Source: an uncultured Lachnospiraceae bacterium
GTDB lineage: Bacteria > Bacillota > Clostridia > Lachnospirales > Lachnospiraceae
Assembly: GCA_910587085.1 (NCBI GenBank)
Contig: CAJUMC010000010.1
Coordinates: 3,596-46,660 of the forward strand
Direction: 5' to 3'
DNA length: 43,065 nucleotides
A model generated the notes under the pieces. It was not told the origin of the DNA, made no database searches, and saw nothing but the letters and a program-made list of their open reading frames with translations. Positions 8,291 through 16,678 of the stretch are shown piece after piece; the stretch's first letter is position 1; every line of letters begins with the position of its first letter. The position numbers and the translations under genes were made by a program.

Positions 8291-9625
8291 ATGGGATACG
8301 TTGATGAAGTAATTGAGAGAGTGATTGCAAAAAATCCGGGCGAGCCGGAATTTCACCAGGCGGTGAAGGAGGTTCTTGAATCGCTGAGGCCGGTTGTTGA
8401 AAAAAATGAGGAGGTTTACCGCAGGGAGGCCCTTCTGGAGAGAATCACCGAGCCGGACAGACAGATCAAATTCCGCGTGCCGTGGGTAGACGATAAGGGA
8501 CAGGTTCAGGTAAACACCGGCTACCGCGTTCAGTTCAACAATGCGATCGGGCCGTACAAGGGAGGTCTTCGCCTTCATCCGTCCGTTAATATCGGCATCA
8601 TCAAATTCCTCGGGTTCGAGCAGATTTTCAAAAATTCCCTTACCTGCCTTCCGATCGGCGGCGGCAAGGGCGGTTCGGATTTTGATCCGAAGGGCAAGTC
8701 GGATCGGGAAGTTATGGCATTCTGCCAGAGTTTTATGAACGAACTCTACAAATACATCGGCGCCGATGAGGATGTGCCGGCGGGCGATATCGGAACCGGT
8801 GCGCGGGAGATCGGTTATATGTTCGGGCAGTACAAAAAGATCCGCGGCGTATACGAGGGCGTGCTGACCGGCAAGGGCCTTTCCTACGGCGGTTCGCTTG
8901 CCAGAACCGAGGCCACGGGCTACGGACTTCTGTATCTGACCCAGGAGATGTTGAAATGCAACGGCATTGATATCAAGGGCAAGACAATCTGCATTTCCGG
9001 CTCCGGCAATGTTGCGACATACGCGGTTCAGAAGGCGCAGCAGCTCGGCGCGAAGGTTGTGACGGTCAGCGATTCTACCGGCTGGGTATACGATCCGGAC
9101 GGCATTGATGTCGCAGTGCTCAAGGAAATCAAAGAGGTTAAGCGTGCACGTCTGACCGAATACAAAAATTATCGTCCAAACAGCGAATATCACGAAGGCC
9201 GCGGCGTATGGCAGGTAAAATGCGACATTGCTCTTCCTTGCGCAACGCAGAACGAGCTGCTTCTGGAGGATGCAAAGGCGCTGGTTGCCAACGGCTGTCT
9301 CGCAGTTGCTGAGGGAGCGAACATGCCGACCACGCTTGAGGCGACAAAATATCTTCAGGAGAACAAGGTTCTGTTTGCGCCGGGCAAAGCAGCAAATGCC
9401 GGCGGTGTGGCGACCTCCGCGCTTGAGATGTCCCAGAACAGCGAGCGTCTTTCCTGGAGCTTCGAGGAGGTTGACGCAAAGCTCCAGGGCATTATGGTCA
9501 ACATCTTCCATAACCTTGACGATGCAGCAAAAAGGTATGGCTGCGAAGGGGATTATGTTGCCGGAGCAAATATTGCCGGATTTGAGAAGGTTGCCAATGC
9601 AGTTCTGGCGCAGGGTGTCTGCTGA
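8291..9625 (+). CDS. gdhA: NADP-type glutamate dehydrogenase
   Basis: Hexameric cytosolic enzyme that aminates 2-oxoglutarate to glutamate, the main ammonium entry route in many gut clostridia. Seen motifs: FRVPWVDDKGQVQVNTGYRVQ, GPYKGGLRLHP with the substrate-binding lysines, LPIGGGKGGSDFDPKGKS with the catalytic lysine, PAGDIGTGAREIGYMFGQY, and the Rossmann loop ISGSGNVATYAVQ. The 444 residues equal the usual length of the small hexameric class. ATG 8291 follows AAAAAGGAGAG; 13 more in-frame codons upstream lack such a site. A canonical promoter lies 280 nt upstream with a hairpin just after it. Confidence 0.97.
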   Translation: MGYVDEVIERVIAKNPGEPEFHQAVKEVLESLRPVVEKNEEVYRREALLERITEPDRQIKFRVPWVDDKGQVQVNTGYRVQFNNAIGPYKGGLRLHPSVNIGIIKFLGFEQIFKNSLTCLPIGGGKGGSDFDPKGKSDREVMAFCQSFMNELYKYIGADEDVPAGDIGTGAREIGYMFGQYKKIRGVYEGVLTGKGLSYGGSLARTEATGYGLLYLTQEMLKCNGIDIKGKTICISGSGNVATYAVQKAQQLGAKVVTVSDSTGWVYDPDGIDVAVLKEIKEVKRARLTEYKNYRPNSEYHEGRGVWQVKCDIALPCATQNELLLEDAKALVANGCLAVAEGANMPTTLEATKYLQENKVLFAPGKAANAGGVATSALEMSQNSERLSWSFEEVDAKLQGIMVNIFHNLDDAAKRYGCEGDYVAGANIAGFEKVANAVLAQGVC

Positions 9626-9646
9626 TCAGATCATAAAAGCCTCAAA

Positions 9647-9680
9647 GGGCCCGCAATCGAAATGGTTGCGGGCCCTTTTT
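9647..9680 (+). terminator. Intrinsic terminator after gdhA
   Basis: Ten-bp GC-rich stem gggcccgcaa/ttgcgggccc (9647-9656 with 9666-9675), nine-base loop, then five Ts. The A-run before the stem gives a partly bidirectional shape towards the convergent ydcF-like gene. Confidence 0.92.
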
Positions 9681-9766
9681 ACATCCTTTATCGTAAGAGG
9701 AAGCGGAAAGGATATTGCCGGTACTGCCTGCATAGCCGGGAATTGTTTTCGCACGGCGGCTGTCCC

Positions 9767-10528
9767 CTACAGATTCCCGGCAAAAAAATCCTTGAGCAGA
9801 GCAAAAAATTCCCGTATATAATAGTGCGGTGTTGTGAGAAGAAACTGCTTTGCAGCGAGGGTGGAGCTGTCCGTATAGCCGCATTTTCCTGCGATAAGGC
9901 CTGCGCGCAGACAGTGAAAATCGTTTGTGACGATTACCGTGGATGAGGATGGGGACGGGAGGAGCGGCTGGCTGAAGCGCAGATTCTCCACCGTGCTGGT
10001 CGAAGCCTCCTCAAGAAGAATGCGGTCGGAGGCTATGCCTGCAGCAATCAGGCCATCGCGGATCGCCGCGGCTTCGGTTTTATTTTCACCGGGGCCCTGT
10101 CCGCCGGAGCAGATGGCCGTGACCTGGGGGTGGGCAAACATAAATTCTGCGGCAGTGTCAATCCGGGCCTGGAGCGAGAGCGAAGGGGTATCTCCGCGCA
10201 CCTGTGCGCCCAGAATAATTATATGGGAAACATTCGGTGACGGCTCTTTTTTTGCAGTGTGCAGAAGAAGGCATTCCGTCAGAAACAGAAGCAGAAAGGC
10301 AAGCCAGAACAGTGTGGTCAGCAGGAGGGCAGGAAAACGGCCGGATTTTTCCTGAGCCTGTACGGCCGCGCGGTTCAGAAGCCGTGCATATCCGAAGCAG
10401 CATATTCCGAGAAAGGGCCAGAACCATAAAAAGGAGGTTTGAATTCCGGAGTAAGCTGCTATTATTATAGAATAAATAAAAGAAATAGTACTGATGAAAT
10501 ACAGCATGTATACCGTTGATTTTATCAT
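9767..10528 (-). CDS. YdcF/SanA-family (DUF218) membrane protein
   Basis: 253 residues. Three hydrophobic segments at the N-terminus (about residues 6-25, 32-50 and 66-88) anchor an extracytoplasmic DUF218 domain. That domain shows the family pattern: IIILGAQVRGDTPSLSLQARIDTA, AICSGGQGPGENKTEA, ILLEEASTSTVENL and VIVTNDFHCLRAGLIA. Members are linked to envelope biogenesis and vancomycin sensitivity in enterobacteria (SanA, ElyC); the reaction is not established. ATG 10528 has GGAGGA upstream. It is convergent with gdhA and divergent from the pilus-like cluster. Confidence 0.88.
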   Translation of the reverse strand: MIKSTVYMLYFISTISFIYSIIIAAYSGIQTSFLWFWPFLGICCFGYARLLNRAAVQAQEKSGRFPALLLTTLFWLAFLLLFLTECLLLHTAKKEPSPNVSHIIILGAQVRGDTPSLSLQARIDTAAEFMFAHPQVTAICSGGQGPGENKTEAAAIRDGLIAAGIASDRILLEEASTSTVENLRFSQPLLPSPSSSTVIVTNDFHCLRAGLIAGKCGYTDSSTLAAKQFLLTTPHYYIREFFALLKDFFAGNL

Positions 10529-10579
10529 ATCGGGCTGTTCCTCCGTGAGCTGTGCGATGAAATTCTAATCCTGTAATCC

Positions 10580-10608
10580 AAAATAACATGCTGCCGGACT
10601 TCTTGCAA
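10580..10608 (-). promoter_or_regulatory. Possible promoter of the ydcF-like gene
   Basis: On the minus strand: TTGCAA (complement of 10603-10608), 17-base spacer, TATTTT (complement of 10580-10585), about 50 nt upstream of the start codon. The -10 element is weak. Confidence 0.4.
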
Positions 10609-10971
10609 GGTGCTAATTGAAATTGTAAGAGATTTTAAGAAAAAAGAAAAAGTTCGGCAGCCTTGCAAAAGAGGATGTTTCAACAGAACAGTTTCATATT
10701 AAAAAGCAATTTTGCCATACATTGACTGAAGAAGTATATATATGGGATTTGTGATTATTACTTTACTTGAAAGGCTCAGAAAAAAGAGGAACAATCAAAA
10801 AGGATTGGTAATCTTTTTTGTGAAAATATAACAACAAAAGGCTGGAAAGTCTGTGAAAAAAGTCATTCGATTTTCTCTTTACAAATCGCAGTCGATTTCA
10901 TAAAATAGAATTGTCTAAATCGTCTATGAACTCAGGTTACTGCCGGCTGCTGTGCCGGAAGGGAGTGAGTT
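10609..10971 (+). promoter_or_regulatory. A+T-rich control region of the pilus-like cluster
   Basis: No gene is seen here; the stretch is markedly richer in A+T than the flanking coding sequence. It holds the likely promoter at 10878-10906 and a weaker candidate further up, TTGCCA-17-TATATA at 10712-10740. The gap between the divergent genes is about 440 nt. Confidence 0.5.
10878..10906 (+). promoter_or_regulatory. Promoter with embedded operator, pilus-like cluster
   Basis: TTTACA (10878-10883), 17-base spacer, TAAAAT (10901-10906). The spacer contains a perfect inverted repeat aaatcg-cagt-cgattt at 10883-10898, placed between the -35 and -10 where a bound repressor would block polymerase. 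A related cgatttt lies just upstream. The leader to the first start codon is about 60 nt. Confidence 0.65.
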
Positions 10972-11808
10972 TTGAGAATTGCACACTGGAGTAATTGCAG
11001 GAAAAGCGGCGTGACAAGTAATCTCGCGGCGATCAGTGTGACGGGAGTACTGGCTTATCCAATAAAAATCACTATTTTTGAGAATCATTATAATGTCAGA
11101 GGGATATCCCGGTGCCTTTTTCCAAAATGTACGGCGGGAAAGGTGGCGGAGGAACCCTACTATTTCGGGAGGGAGACGGATGTTTCCGGAAAAAACGGTC
11201 TAAAGGCTATTCGGAAACTTGGAGATTACAGGGCGGTAGAGGTTCTTCAGAACGGCCTGTATTATGTTCCCATCCTGTCAAAAAATCCGGATGCATTTGA
11301 TTATGAGTTTCACTGCAGTGTGCTGCCGGTGCTGAAGCGGTTCCGAACCGGAGATGAGCTTGCATTTATTGATACGGGAAGGGAAAATAATATCAGTTCT
11401 AAAACAATTCTTGGCGAGTCGGATATTGTAGTGGTAACACTGCGCCAGGATATGCAGGAAATTCAAAATTTCTTTCAAAATTATTCTTCACTAATCCCCA
11501 GAGCGTTTTTTATAATCGGAAATTATGACAGAAGGAGTAGCGTAACTGTAAAATCCATTCTGTCGGAATTTAATTTCAGAAGGGATCAGCTCGGAGTGAT
11601 TCCGCATCTGGATGAATTCGCATGGGCTGCAGATTCCGGCAGGTTAATCGAGTTTATATCAGCCCGTTTTGAAAGCAATAACAGTGATGAAGAAAGATAT
11701 TTTATGCAGGAACTGAAAAAAACCACCTTTCTCCTGCTGCAGCAGACAATTCTGAATCAGGAAGGAAGAAATTGGGGCGCGACAGAGAGGAGAGCAGAAA
11801 AGCTTTGA
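10972..11808 (+). CDS. MinD/TadZ-like protein with degenerate P-loop (first of three)
   Basis: 278 residues, first gene of the cluster, starting at TTG 10972 with GGAAGGGAGTGAG upstream. The overall pattern is that of a MinD/ParA-fold TadZ-like protein: an N-terminal SGVTSNLAAI segment, a central FIDTGRENNISSKTIL strand followed by SDIVVVTLRQDMQEI, and a C-terminal IPHLDEF segment. The deviant Walker A normally reads GKGGVGKT; here it is RKSGVTSN, so the signature lysine (K11) remains but the P-loop lysine is serine and the following threonine is asparagine. ATP hydrolysis is therefore doubtful. TadZ-like proteins localise pilus machinery at the membrane or pole; that role here is inference. 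Confidence 0.75.
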   Translation: MRIAHWSNCRKSGVTSNLAAISVTGVLAYPIKITIFENHYNVRGISRCLFPKCTAGKVAEEPYYFGRETDVSGKNGLKAIRKLGDYRAVEVLQNGLYYVPILSKNPDAFDYEFHCSVLPVLKRFRTGDELAFIDTGRENNISSKTILGESDIVVVTLRQDMQEIQNFFQNYSSLIPRAFFIIGNYDRRSSVTVKSILSEFNFRRDQLGVIPHLDEFAWAADSGRLIEFISARFESNNSDEERYFMQELKKTTFLLLQQTILNQEGRNWGATERRAEKL

Positions 11809-12470
11809 ATAATCGGATTATAGGCTTTGTCGGACTTGACGTGCAGGACACAATCCTGTACTTGTCAAGAATATTCCATCAGATGGGCAAAAGGGTGCTT
11901 ATGGCGGATTATTCGGAATCGAGAGCGCTTTATTACAGTGTGCCGGTGATTCCGGGAACGGATACCTGCTCTGAGCTGGTGGAATACAGAGGGACATTTT
12001 TTACGACCCGGGCCATGGGACGGAATGAGCTGGCGGAATTTGATGTAAGCCTGCTGTTTCTCGGCTTTTCAGCGGGAGACAGACTTGGACTCTGCACGCA
12101 TATTGTTTATACGACCGATGGGGAGCGAAACCATATTCAGCGTCTGGCGGAGCTGTCCGAACACGGGAAAGGGTATCGGCAACTTGTATTCAGAAATGCA
12201 GGAGGAAGAAGGGGAAAAGGACGTCTTGCAGATTGGGGGATGAAAGAGAGCGGCATGGCCGTCTGTGAGGAGTCCGCCTATTACTGCAACGACAGCATAA
12301 GGGAGAAGCGGCTCCGTGAGCAGTGCCAGTACCAGAACAGATTTTGTTTCCGCGGGCTTTCCCGCAGCTACAAGAACTATCTGAAGGCTACGGTGCGGGC
12401 AGTTTTTCCTGAGGAGGCGCTGGCTCCGGGTTTTGCCGGATGCTTTCGGCGCGCGGAGATGGGGGAATGA
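11805..12470 (+). CDS. MinD-like protein lacking a P-loop (second of three)
   Basis: 221 residues from TTG 11805, overlapping the previous stop in TTGA; AGGAG lies about 12 nt upstream. An alternative TTG at 11772 would add 11 residues. The start NNRIIGFVGLDVQDTILYLS aligns with the MinD-fold first strand and helix, but the loop has no GK[ST]. GKRVLMADYSES matches the second strand; FDVSLLFLGFSAGDRLGL and HIVYTTDGERNHIQRL match later strands. The C-terminal 70 residues are basic. It is probably a structural partner of its two neighbours rather than an ATPase (inference). Confidence 0.72.
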   Translation: MNNRIIGFVGLDVQDTILYLSRIFHQMGKRVLMADYSESRALYYSVPVIPGTDTCSELVEYRGTFFTTRAMGRNELAEFDVSLLFLGFSAGDRLGLCTHIVYTTDGERNHIQRLAELSEHGKGYRQLVFRNAGGRRGKGRLADWGMKESGMAVCEESAYYCNDSIREKRLREQCQYQNRFCFRGLSRSYKNYLKATVRAVFPEEALAPGFAGCFRRAEMGE

Positions 12471-13249
12471 AAATGATAATCGCTTTCAGAGGGAACGGAA
12501 CCTCCGAGGTATCTGTGAATGCGGCAGTCTATGCCCTTTGGCGTGCAAAAAAGGGCGAGGGGCGGGTTCTGTTTTTTTCCGTGCGCAGAGGAGAGGGCAA
12601 TCCCGAGAATTTTTTTCTTCGCAGGAACGCTGCGCTTGAAAAAAAATCCTGCAAAACCGGAATGGAGACGCTGCGAAAGCTTGTTGTGGCGGGAAAGGCG
12701 GATGAAAAGGGAGTATCGGGCTGTATGCGGCAGGTAACGGCCGGACTGGATTTATTGTACGGCAATTACCCCGAGGAAAGAAGGCTTGCCGTAGAATACC
12801 GCGAGGGGCTGTTTCAGATCCTGGATTGTCTGCAGAATTATTATAAACTGATTATCTGCGATGCGGGGCGGCAGGAGGATTGGCTGGGAGAGCTTGTGAT
12901 AAAAAGAGCGGCGCTGGTTGTTCACGGGACAGAGCAGAATATGCGGCACCTGAGGGAGCTTCTGTCCAGGCCGCCCTTGCTGCAGGGGGAGCCGTACCGT
13001 TTTTATCAGTTCGGCCGCTATGACTCCGAATCCAAATACAGTCTTTACAATCTGCGCCGCCGTTTCGGCGGACTGACCTGCCGCAACAGTGCCGGGATAC
13101 CCCATTGTACGCAGGTATGGGATGCCTGTATGGACGGAGAGCTGGCAGCCGAATGGGAGCGCTGGGAAAGGATCGCCGTATCGGAGGAAATGAGAAAATA
13201 CATCGGGGCAGTCCGGCGTTTTGACAGAGAGATCAGCCGGAGGCTATAA
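12467..13249 (+). CDS. MinD-like protein lacking a P-loop (third of three)
   Basis: 260 residues; ATG 12467 overlaps the previous stop in ATGA and follows GGAGATGGGGG. The N-terminus MIIAFRGNGTSEVSVNAAVY has the MinD-fold layout, but the loop reads RGNGTSEVS with no lysine. YYKLIICDAGRQEDWL and ALVVHGTEQNMRHLREL match the family's later strands, and FYQFGRYDSESKYSLYNL resembles the YDxxSKYSxxNI segment of TadZ-like proteins. Three consecutive degenerate paralogues, translationally coupled, suggest a fixed hetero-oligomer. Confidence 0.72.
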   Translation: MKMIIAFRGNGTSEVSVNAAVYALWRAKKGEGRVLFFSVRRGEGNPENFFLRRNAALEKKSCKTGMETLRKLVVAGKADEKGVSGCMRQVTAGLDLLYGNYPEERRLAVEYREGLFQILDCLQNYYKLIICDAGRQEDWLGELVIKRAALVVHGTEQNMRHLRELLSRPPLLQGEPYRFYQFGRYDSESKYSLYNLRRRFGGLTCRNSAGIPHCTQVWDACMDGELAAEWERWERIAVSEEMRKYIGAVRRFDREISRRL

Positions 13250-13264
13250 GGAGGAGAGCGTACG

Positions 13265-14986
13265 ATTAATTCGCTGTTCGCATTATTTTCCTGCGTCTGT
13301 ATGGCAGGATATCTGTTTTTGTTGATTTTCAGGAAAGAGAACGAAGAGAAGCCATGCCTGGAAGAACTCTCGCTGAAAGGGCTCGCGGACGAGGTAAAAC
13401 GGCGGCTTGAGCAGCTGGTGTATACGGCGGGAGGCAATGAGACGGAGGAAGACGATATCGCTCTTGCAAGACTGTATCGGGCATTGTACGGCTGCGGGCT
13501 CGGCAATGAGAGCGACAGGATTTATGTCAGGGAATACATTAGGGAAATTCTGGAAGAACTGCCGGAACTTGATGAGAGTGTTTTCGACCGGATTATTCCG
13601 GTTGGGCGGCCAGAGGCGCTGACAGATCTGGATCGTTTTGAAATTTTGATCTATCTCTTTGAAAAGAAGTACGGCGCAGATGGATTGGCGCTGCTGCTGG
13701 ACCAATTCGCAAAGACTGCTGCAGGGGAGGAAACGGGCGGCTCCGAACTGGATTCGGACGGGCTGCGCCATGCTTGGAAGCAATACGGCCGAAGTCTGGA
13801 TTTTTATGAAAAGCTGGATATTTTGACACAGAGAATTTATGAAGAACTGTATGGCTTTTCCGTCTGTGACCTTCTGATTACCGAGCGTACCGCCATCGAC
13901 AGCGTCAGTGCGGGCTGCGGCGGGTGCCAGCGCGCCGGGAATACGGCAGACAGCAGAAAACAAGGCTACGAGGTAATTTATGTTATGCTGCGGGGAAAAA
14001 AGATACGTCTGAGCTTTCTCGGTTTTCCGTCCGAGAATGCACTGGAATGCGTTGTGAAAAAGCTTGGGCGCAGTCATCCAAGAGTACAGCTGAGCAGGAA
14101 AAACTGTTTTTTAGTAACCAGTCTGCAGAACAATATGAGAGTCGTTGTCACCCGGCCGCCGGCGTCGGAAGGATGGGCTTTTTATGTCAGAAAATTCAGT
14201 ACCGCTCCGATCGGCAGCATTGACGAACTGCTTACGGATCATAACTCCGGACTGGCAGTCAGTCTGCTCCGGATGCTTGTTAAGGGAGGCAGGAATATTG
14301 TGATTACAGGGGAGCAGGCAAGCGGGAAAACAACTCTGCTCAAGAACCTAGTAGGCTTCATCGATCCTGACTGCAGCATCCGGGTGGCAGAGCAGGCTTT
14401 TGAGCTGAGGCTGGGTGAACTGTATCCGGAAAGAAATATACATGCAATGCAGGAATACGGAGGCGGAAAGCTGGAGGATGTTATATCCCTGTTCAAAAAG
14501 ACGGATACCGATGTGACGATATGCGGGGAAATCAATGAACCGGAAACTGCCGATGCCCTGATACAGATCGCTCAGTCAGGGGGACGTTTTACTATATGTA
14601 CAAGCCACCATCGAACAACACAAAAGCTGGTTGATTATATGAGAAATGCTCTGCTGAAGCACTCAGGGTTCCACGACGAGCGGGTGGCGGAACGTCAGGT
14701 AATTGATGCGCTGCATTTTGACATTCACATGGAAGCAGACCGGAACGGACACCGCTTTATCAGTAGAATCACCGAGCTGGCTGACTGCGGAGAAGACCGG
14801 TTCGAAGCTAAGAATATTCTGGAGCTTGTCAACGGGAGCTATTGTTTCTGCGGAAAGATCAGCAGAGAACATTCCGACCAGATCCGGCGGAATTACAGCA
14901 GATGGAGTTCTGAGGATGCCGCAGCGGTGCTGGTTCCGGAGGAGGGAGGAGAAAGTTATGTACCGCTGTGCAGTGGAACTGTTTAG
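13265..14986 (+). CDS. CpaF/TadA-type secretion ATPase with N-terminal TM, probable ATT start
   Basis: Hexameric motor ATPase of the type II/IV secretion superfamily. Walker A ITGEQASGKTTLL is near residue 347 and intact; the Walker B/Asp-box region reads DVTICGEINEPETADAL and the His-box region TICTSHHRTTQ, both altered from VGEVRG and TTIHAN of CpaF but in register. About 300 N-terminal residues carry the N-domain. The first canonical start is ATG 13301, which has no ribosome binding site and would cut a hydrophobic segment in half. AAGGAGGAG at 13248-13256 instead points to ATT 13265, giving a complete TM (INSLFALFSCVCMAGYLFLL). A membrane anchor on CpaF is unusual. Confidence 0.85.
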   Translation: MNSLFALFSCVCMAGYLFLLIFRKENEEKPCLEELSLKGLADEVKRRLEQLVYTAGGNETEEDDIALARLYRALYGCGLGNESDRIYVREYIREILEELPELDESVFDRIIPVGRPEALTDLDRFEILIYLFEKKYGADGLALLLDQFAKTAAGEETGGSELDSDGLRHAWKQYGRSLDFYEKLDILTQRIYEELYGFSVCDLLITERTAIDSVSAGCGGCQRAGNTADSRKQGYEVIYVMLRGKKIRLSFLGFPSENALECVVKKLGRSHPRVQLSRKNCFLVTSLQNNMRVVVTRPPASEGWAFYVRKFSTAPIGSIDELLTDHNSGLAVSLLRMLVKGGRNIVITGEQASGKTTLLKNLVGFIDPDCSIRVAEQAFELRLGELYPERNIHAMQEYGGGKLEDVISLFKKTDTDVTICGEINEPETADALIQIAQSGGRFTICTSHHRTTQKLVDYMRNALLKHSGFHDERVAERQVIDALHFDIHMEADRNGHRFISRITELADCGEDRFEAKNILELVNGSYCFCGKISREHSDQIRRNYSRWSSEDAAAVLVPEEGGESYVPLCSGTV

Positions 14987-16589
14987 GGAATTTTATCCGT
15001 TTTCTGAGTCGGAATGCCGTGAGAAGGCAAGAAGTCTGCTGATTTCGGTCGCTCTTGTGCAGACGGCCGGAATACCGGTGATTTTTCTTTATACGGACGG
15101 TTATCTTAAGTATTTTCTGGCTGTTCTGTTTGGATTTGTAATATTTCGGGAGGGATGCCGCATCGCACGGGAAAGAGAAAGGCGGTTTGCAGATCGGGAT
15201 TTTGTACGTATACTGTCAGGGATCCGGCATCAGTATTATCGGAGCTTCCATATTGCGGAGGCAGTCCGCAGCGCTGCGGCAGGGCTCGAAAGAACGGCAG
15301 CCGTACAGTTGGAAATTATCTATGGCATCCTCAGCGGAAAGGATCGGGACGGCGGAATTCTGCGGTACAAAAAACAGGTCAGGAACCGATTTTACAGAAT
15401 GCTGATCACGCAGCTTGCCATTGTGGAGGAACAGGGGGATGAGCAGGGAGAGGACGGTGCATCCGCTATGCAGCACTGTCTTGGCTGCCTGCGGCGGGAG
15501 GTAGAACAGGAGTCAAGAAGAAAGAAACAGCTGGCTCACCTGCTCGCCGGACTGTGTTTGGTTATCGTGGTGCCTGTATTCACCATGCCCGCGATCCGGC
15601 GGTGGGCGGTTGGAAACCTTCCTGAACTGGAAACTTTTTACAGCGGCATGCCGGGGCGTATTATTGAGCTTCTTGCGCTTGTGGTTACGCTGTCCATGTA
15701 TCTTCTTCTGGATGAGTGGAAGGGGAGGAGATACCGGCCCGTGCTGCTTGGAACGGCAAAAAGACTTTCCGGTAAGGAACCGGTTCAGCGCTTTGTACAG
15801 CGCTGTCTGGCGAGCCGGCCGGATAAAAACTTAAGACGTGCTTCCGAACTGAAAAAGATCGGGGATACAAGAACCGTCGAAGAGTTCTTTCTCTGCCGCT
15901 GCATTGCGGCAGCGGCAGCAGAGGCAGGGGCACTTGTTCTGCTGCTGATGCTCGGAGGCTTTTCGGCAAATGCGGCAATGCTGGAGCAGGGAAGTGCAGT
16001 GACGGCAGGTTCGGAATGGAAACGGATTATATTTTGGATGGCTGTGATACTGGCGGCTCCGATTTTCGGTTATTGGCAGCCGGTATGGCGAATGTGGCTG
16101 GAGCGCATGTTTCTGACAGATCGCAGGCGGGAGGAGGTGCTTTGTTTTCAGTTTGTGCTTTCACTTGAAAAGAAGCTGCCCGGCGTTACAACGAGAGAGC
16201 TGCTTGAACATATTGCGGAGCAGGCAGAACTGTATCGGGAATCCCTGATGCAGTGTCTTGGAGATTACAGCAGAGGGGAGCAGGAGGCTTTTCTGGCATT
16301 GTGGAGAAGGGAGGATTACGCTCCGTTCCGCAGGCTGGCGGATATGTTTTATATGGCCGGTGAAACCGGAGTGGCGGAAGCGTTCGATGAAGTGGAATCG
16401 GATATCGAGGAGTTTCGCGAAAACAGGAAGCTGGAGACGGAAATTCACCAGCAGAATACGGCTGAGGCCGCAATGCTGCTGGCATGCATCCCAGGGCTTC
16501 TGCTGCTGTTCGGCTATCTGATTGTGCCGTTTATGAAAGAATGTTTCCGAATGCTCGCACAGTACAGCGGCAGTATTTCGGCAGTATGA
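14958..16589 (+). CDS. Fused TadB/TadC-like inner-membrane platform protein
   Basis: 543 residues, overlapping the ATPase gene by 29 nt; ATG 14958 follows GGAGGGAGGAG. Normal Tad systems have separate TadB and TadC, each about 300 residues with a T2SF domain. Here a single protein has a first half (TM about 20-60, soluble about 60-185, TM about 190-260) and a second half (TM pair about 325-385, a soluble domain with LEKKLPGVTTRELLEHI and FYMAGETGVAEAFDEVE, and a final TM LLACIPGLLLLFGYLIVPF). The two-lobed layout supports a fusion of both platform subunits. Position directly after CpaF is as in tad operons. Confidence 0.72.
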   Translation: MYRCAVELFREFYPFSESECREKARSLLISVALVQTAGIPVIFLYTDGYLKYFLAVLFGFVIFREGCRIARERERRFADRDFVRILSGIRHQYYRSFHIAEAVRSAAAGLERTAAVQLEIIYGILSGKDRDGGILRYKKQVRNRFYRMLITQLAIVEEQGDEQGEDGASAMQHCLGCLRREVEQESRRKKQLAHLLAGLCLVIVVPVFTMPAIRRWAVGNLPELETFYSGMPGRIIELLALVVTLSMYLLLDEWKGRRYRPVLLGTAKRLSGKEPVQRFVQRCLASRPDKNLRRASELKKIGDTRTVEEFFLCRCIAAAAAEAGALVLLLMLGGFSANAAMLEQGSAVTAGSEWKRIIFWMAVILAAPIFGYWQPVWRMWLERMFLTDRRREEVLCFQFVLSLEKKLPGVTTRELLEHIAEQAELYRESLMQCLGDYSRGEQEAFLALWRREDYAPFRRLADMFYMAGETGVAEAFDEVESDIEEFRENRKLETEIHQQNTAEAAMLLACIPGLLLLFGYLIVPFMKECFRMLAQYSGSISAV

Positions 16590-16678
16590 ATGCCGGCGGA
16601 TGCTGAAAAAGGTAATGAGATGCTATTATTAAAATACAGGTTGATTATCTGCAGATGGAGAACCAGAGGAGGTTTTGT

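Noticed and set aside
7844..9511. 555-codon open frame antisense to gdhA
   Set aside because: Long antisense frames over glutamate dehydrogenase genes are a known by-product of codon bias; the product shows no family motifs and the frame covers promoters and the hairpin upstream of gdhA.
14703..14957. N-terminal extension of the platform protein
   Set aside because: Lies fully within the CpaF-like gene; GGAGGGAGGAG marks ATG 14958.
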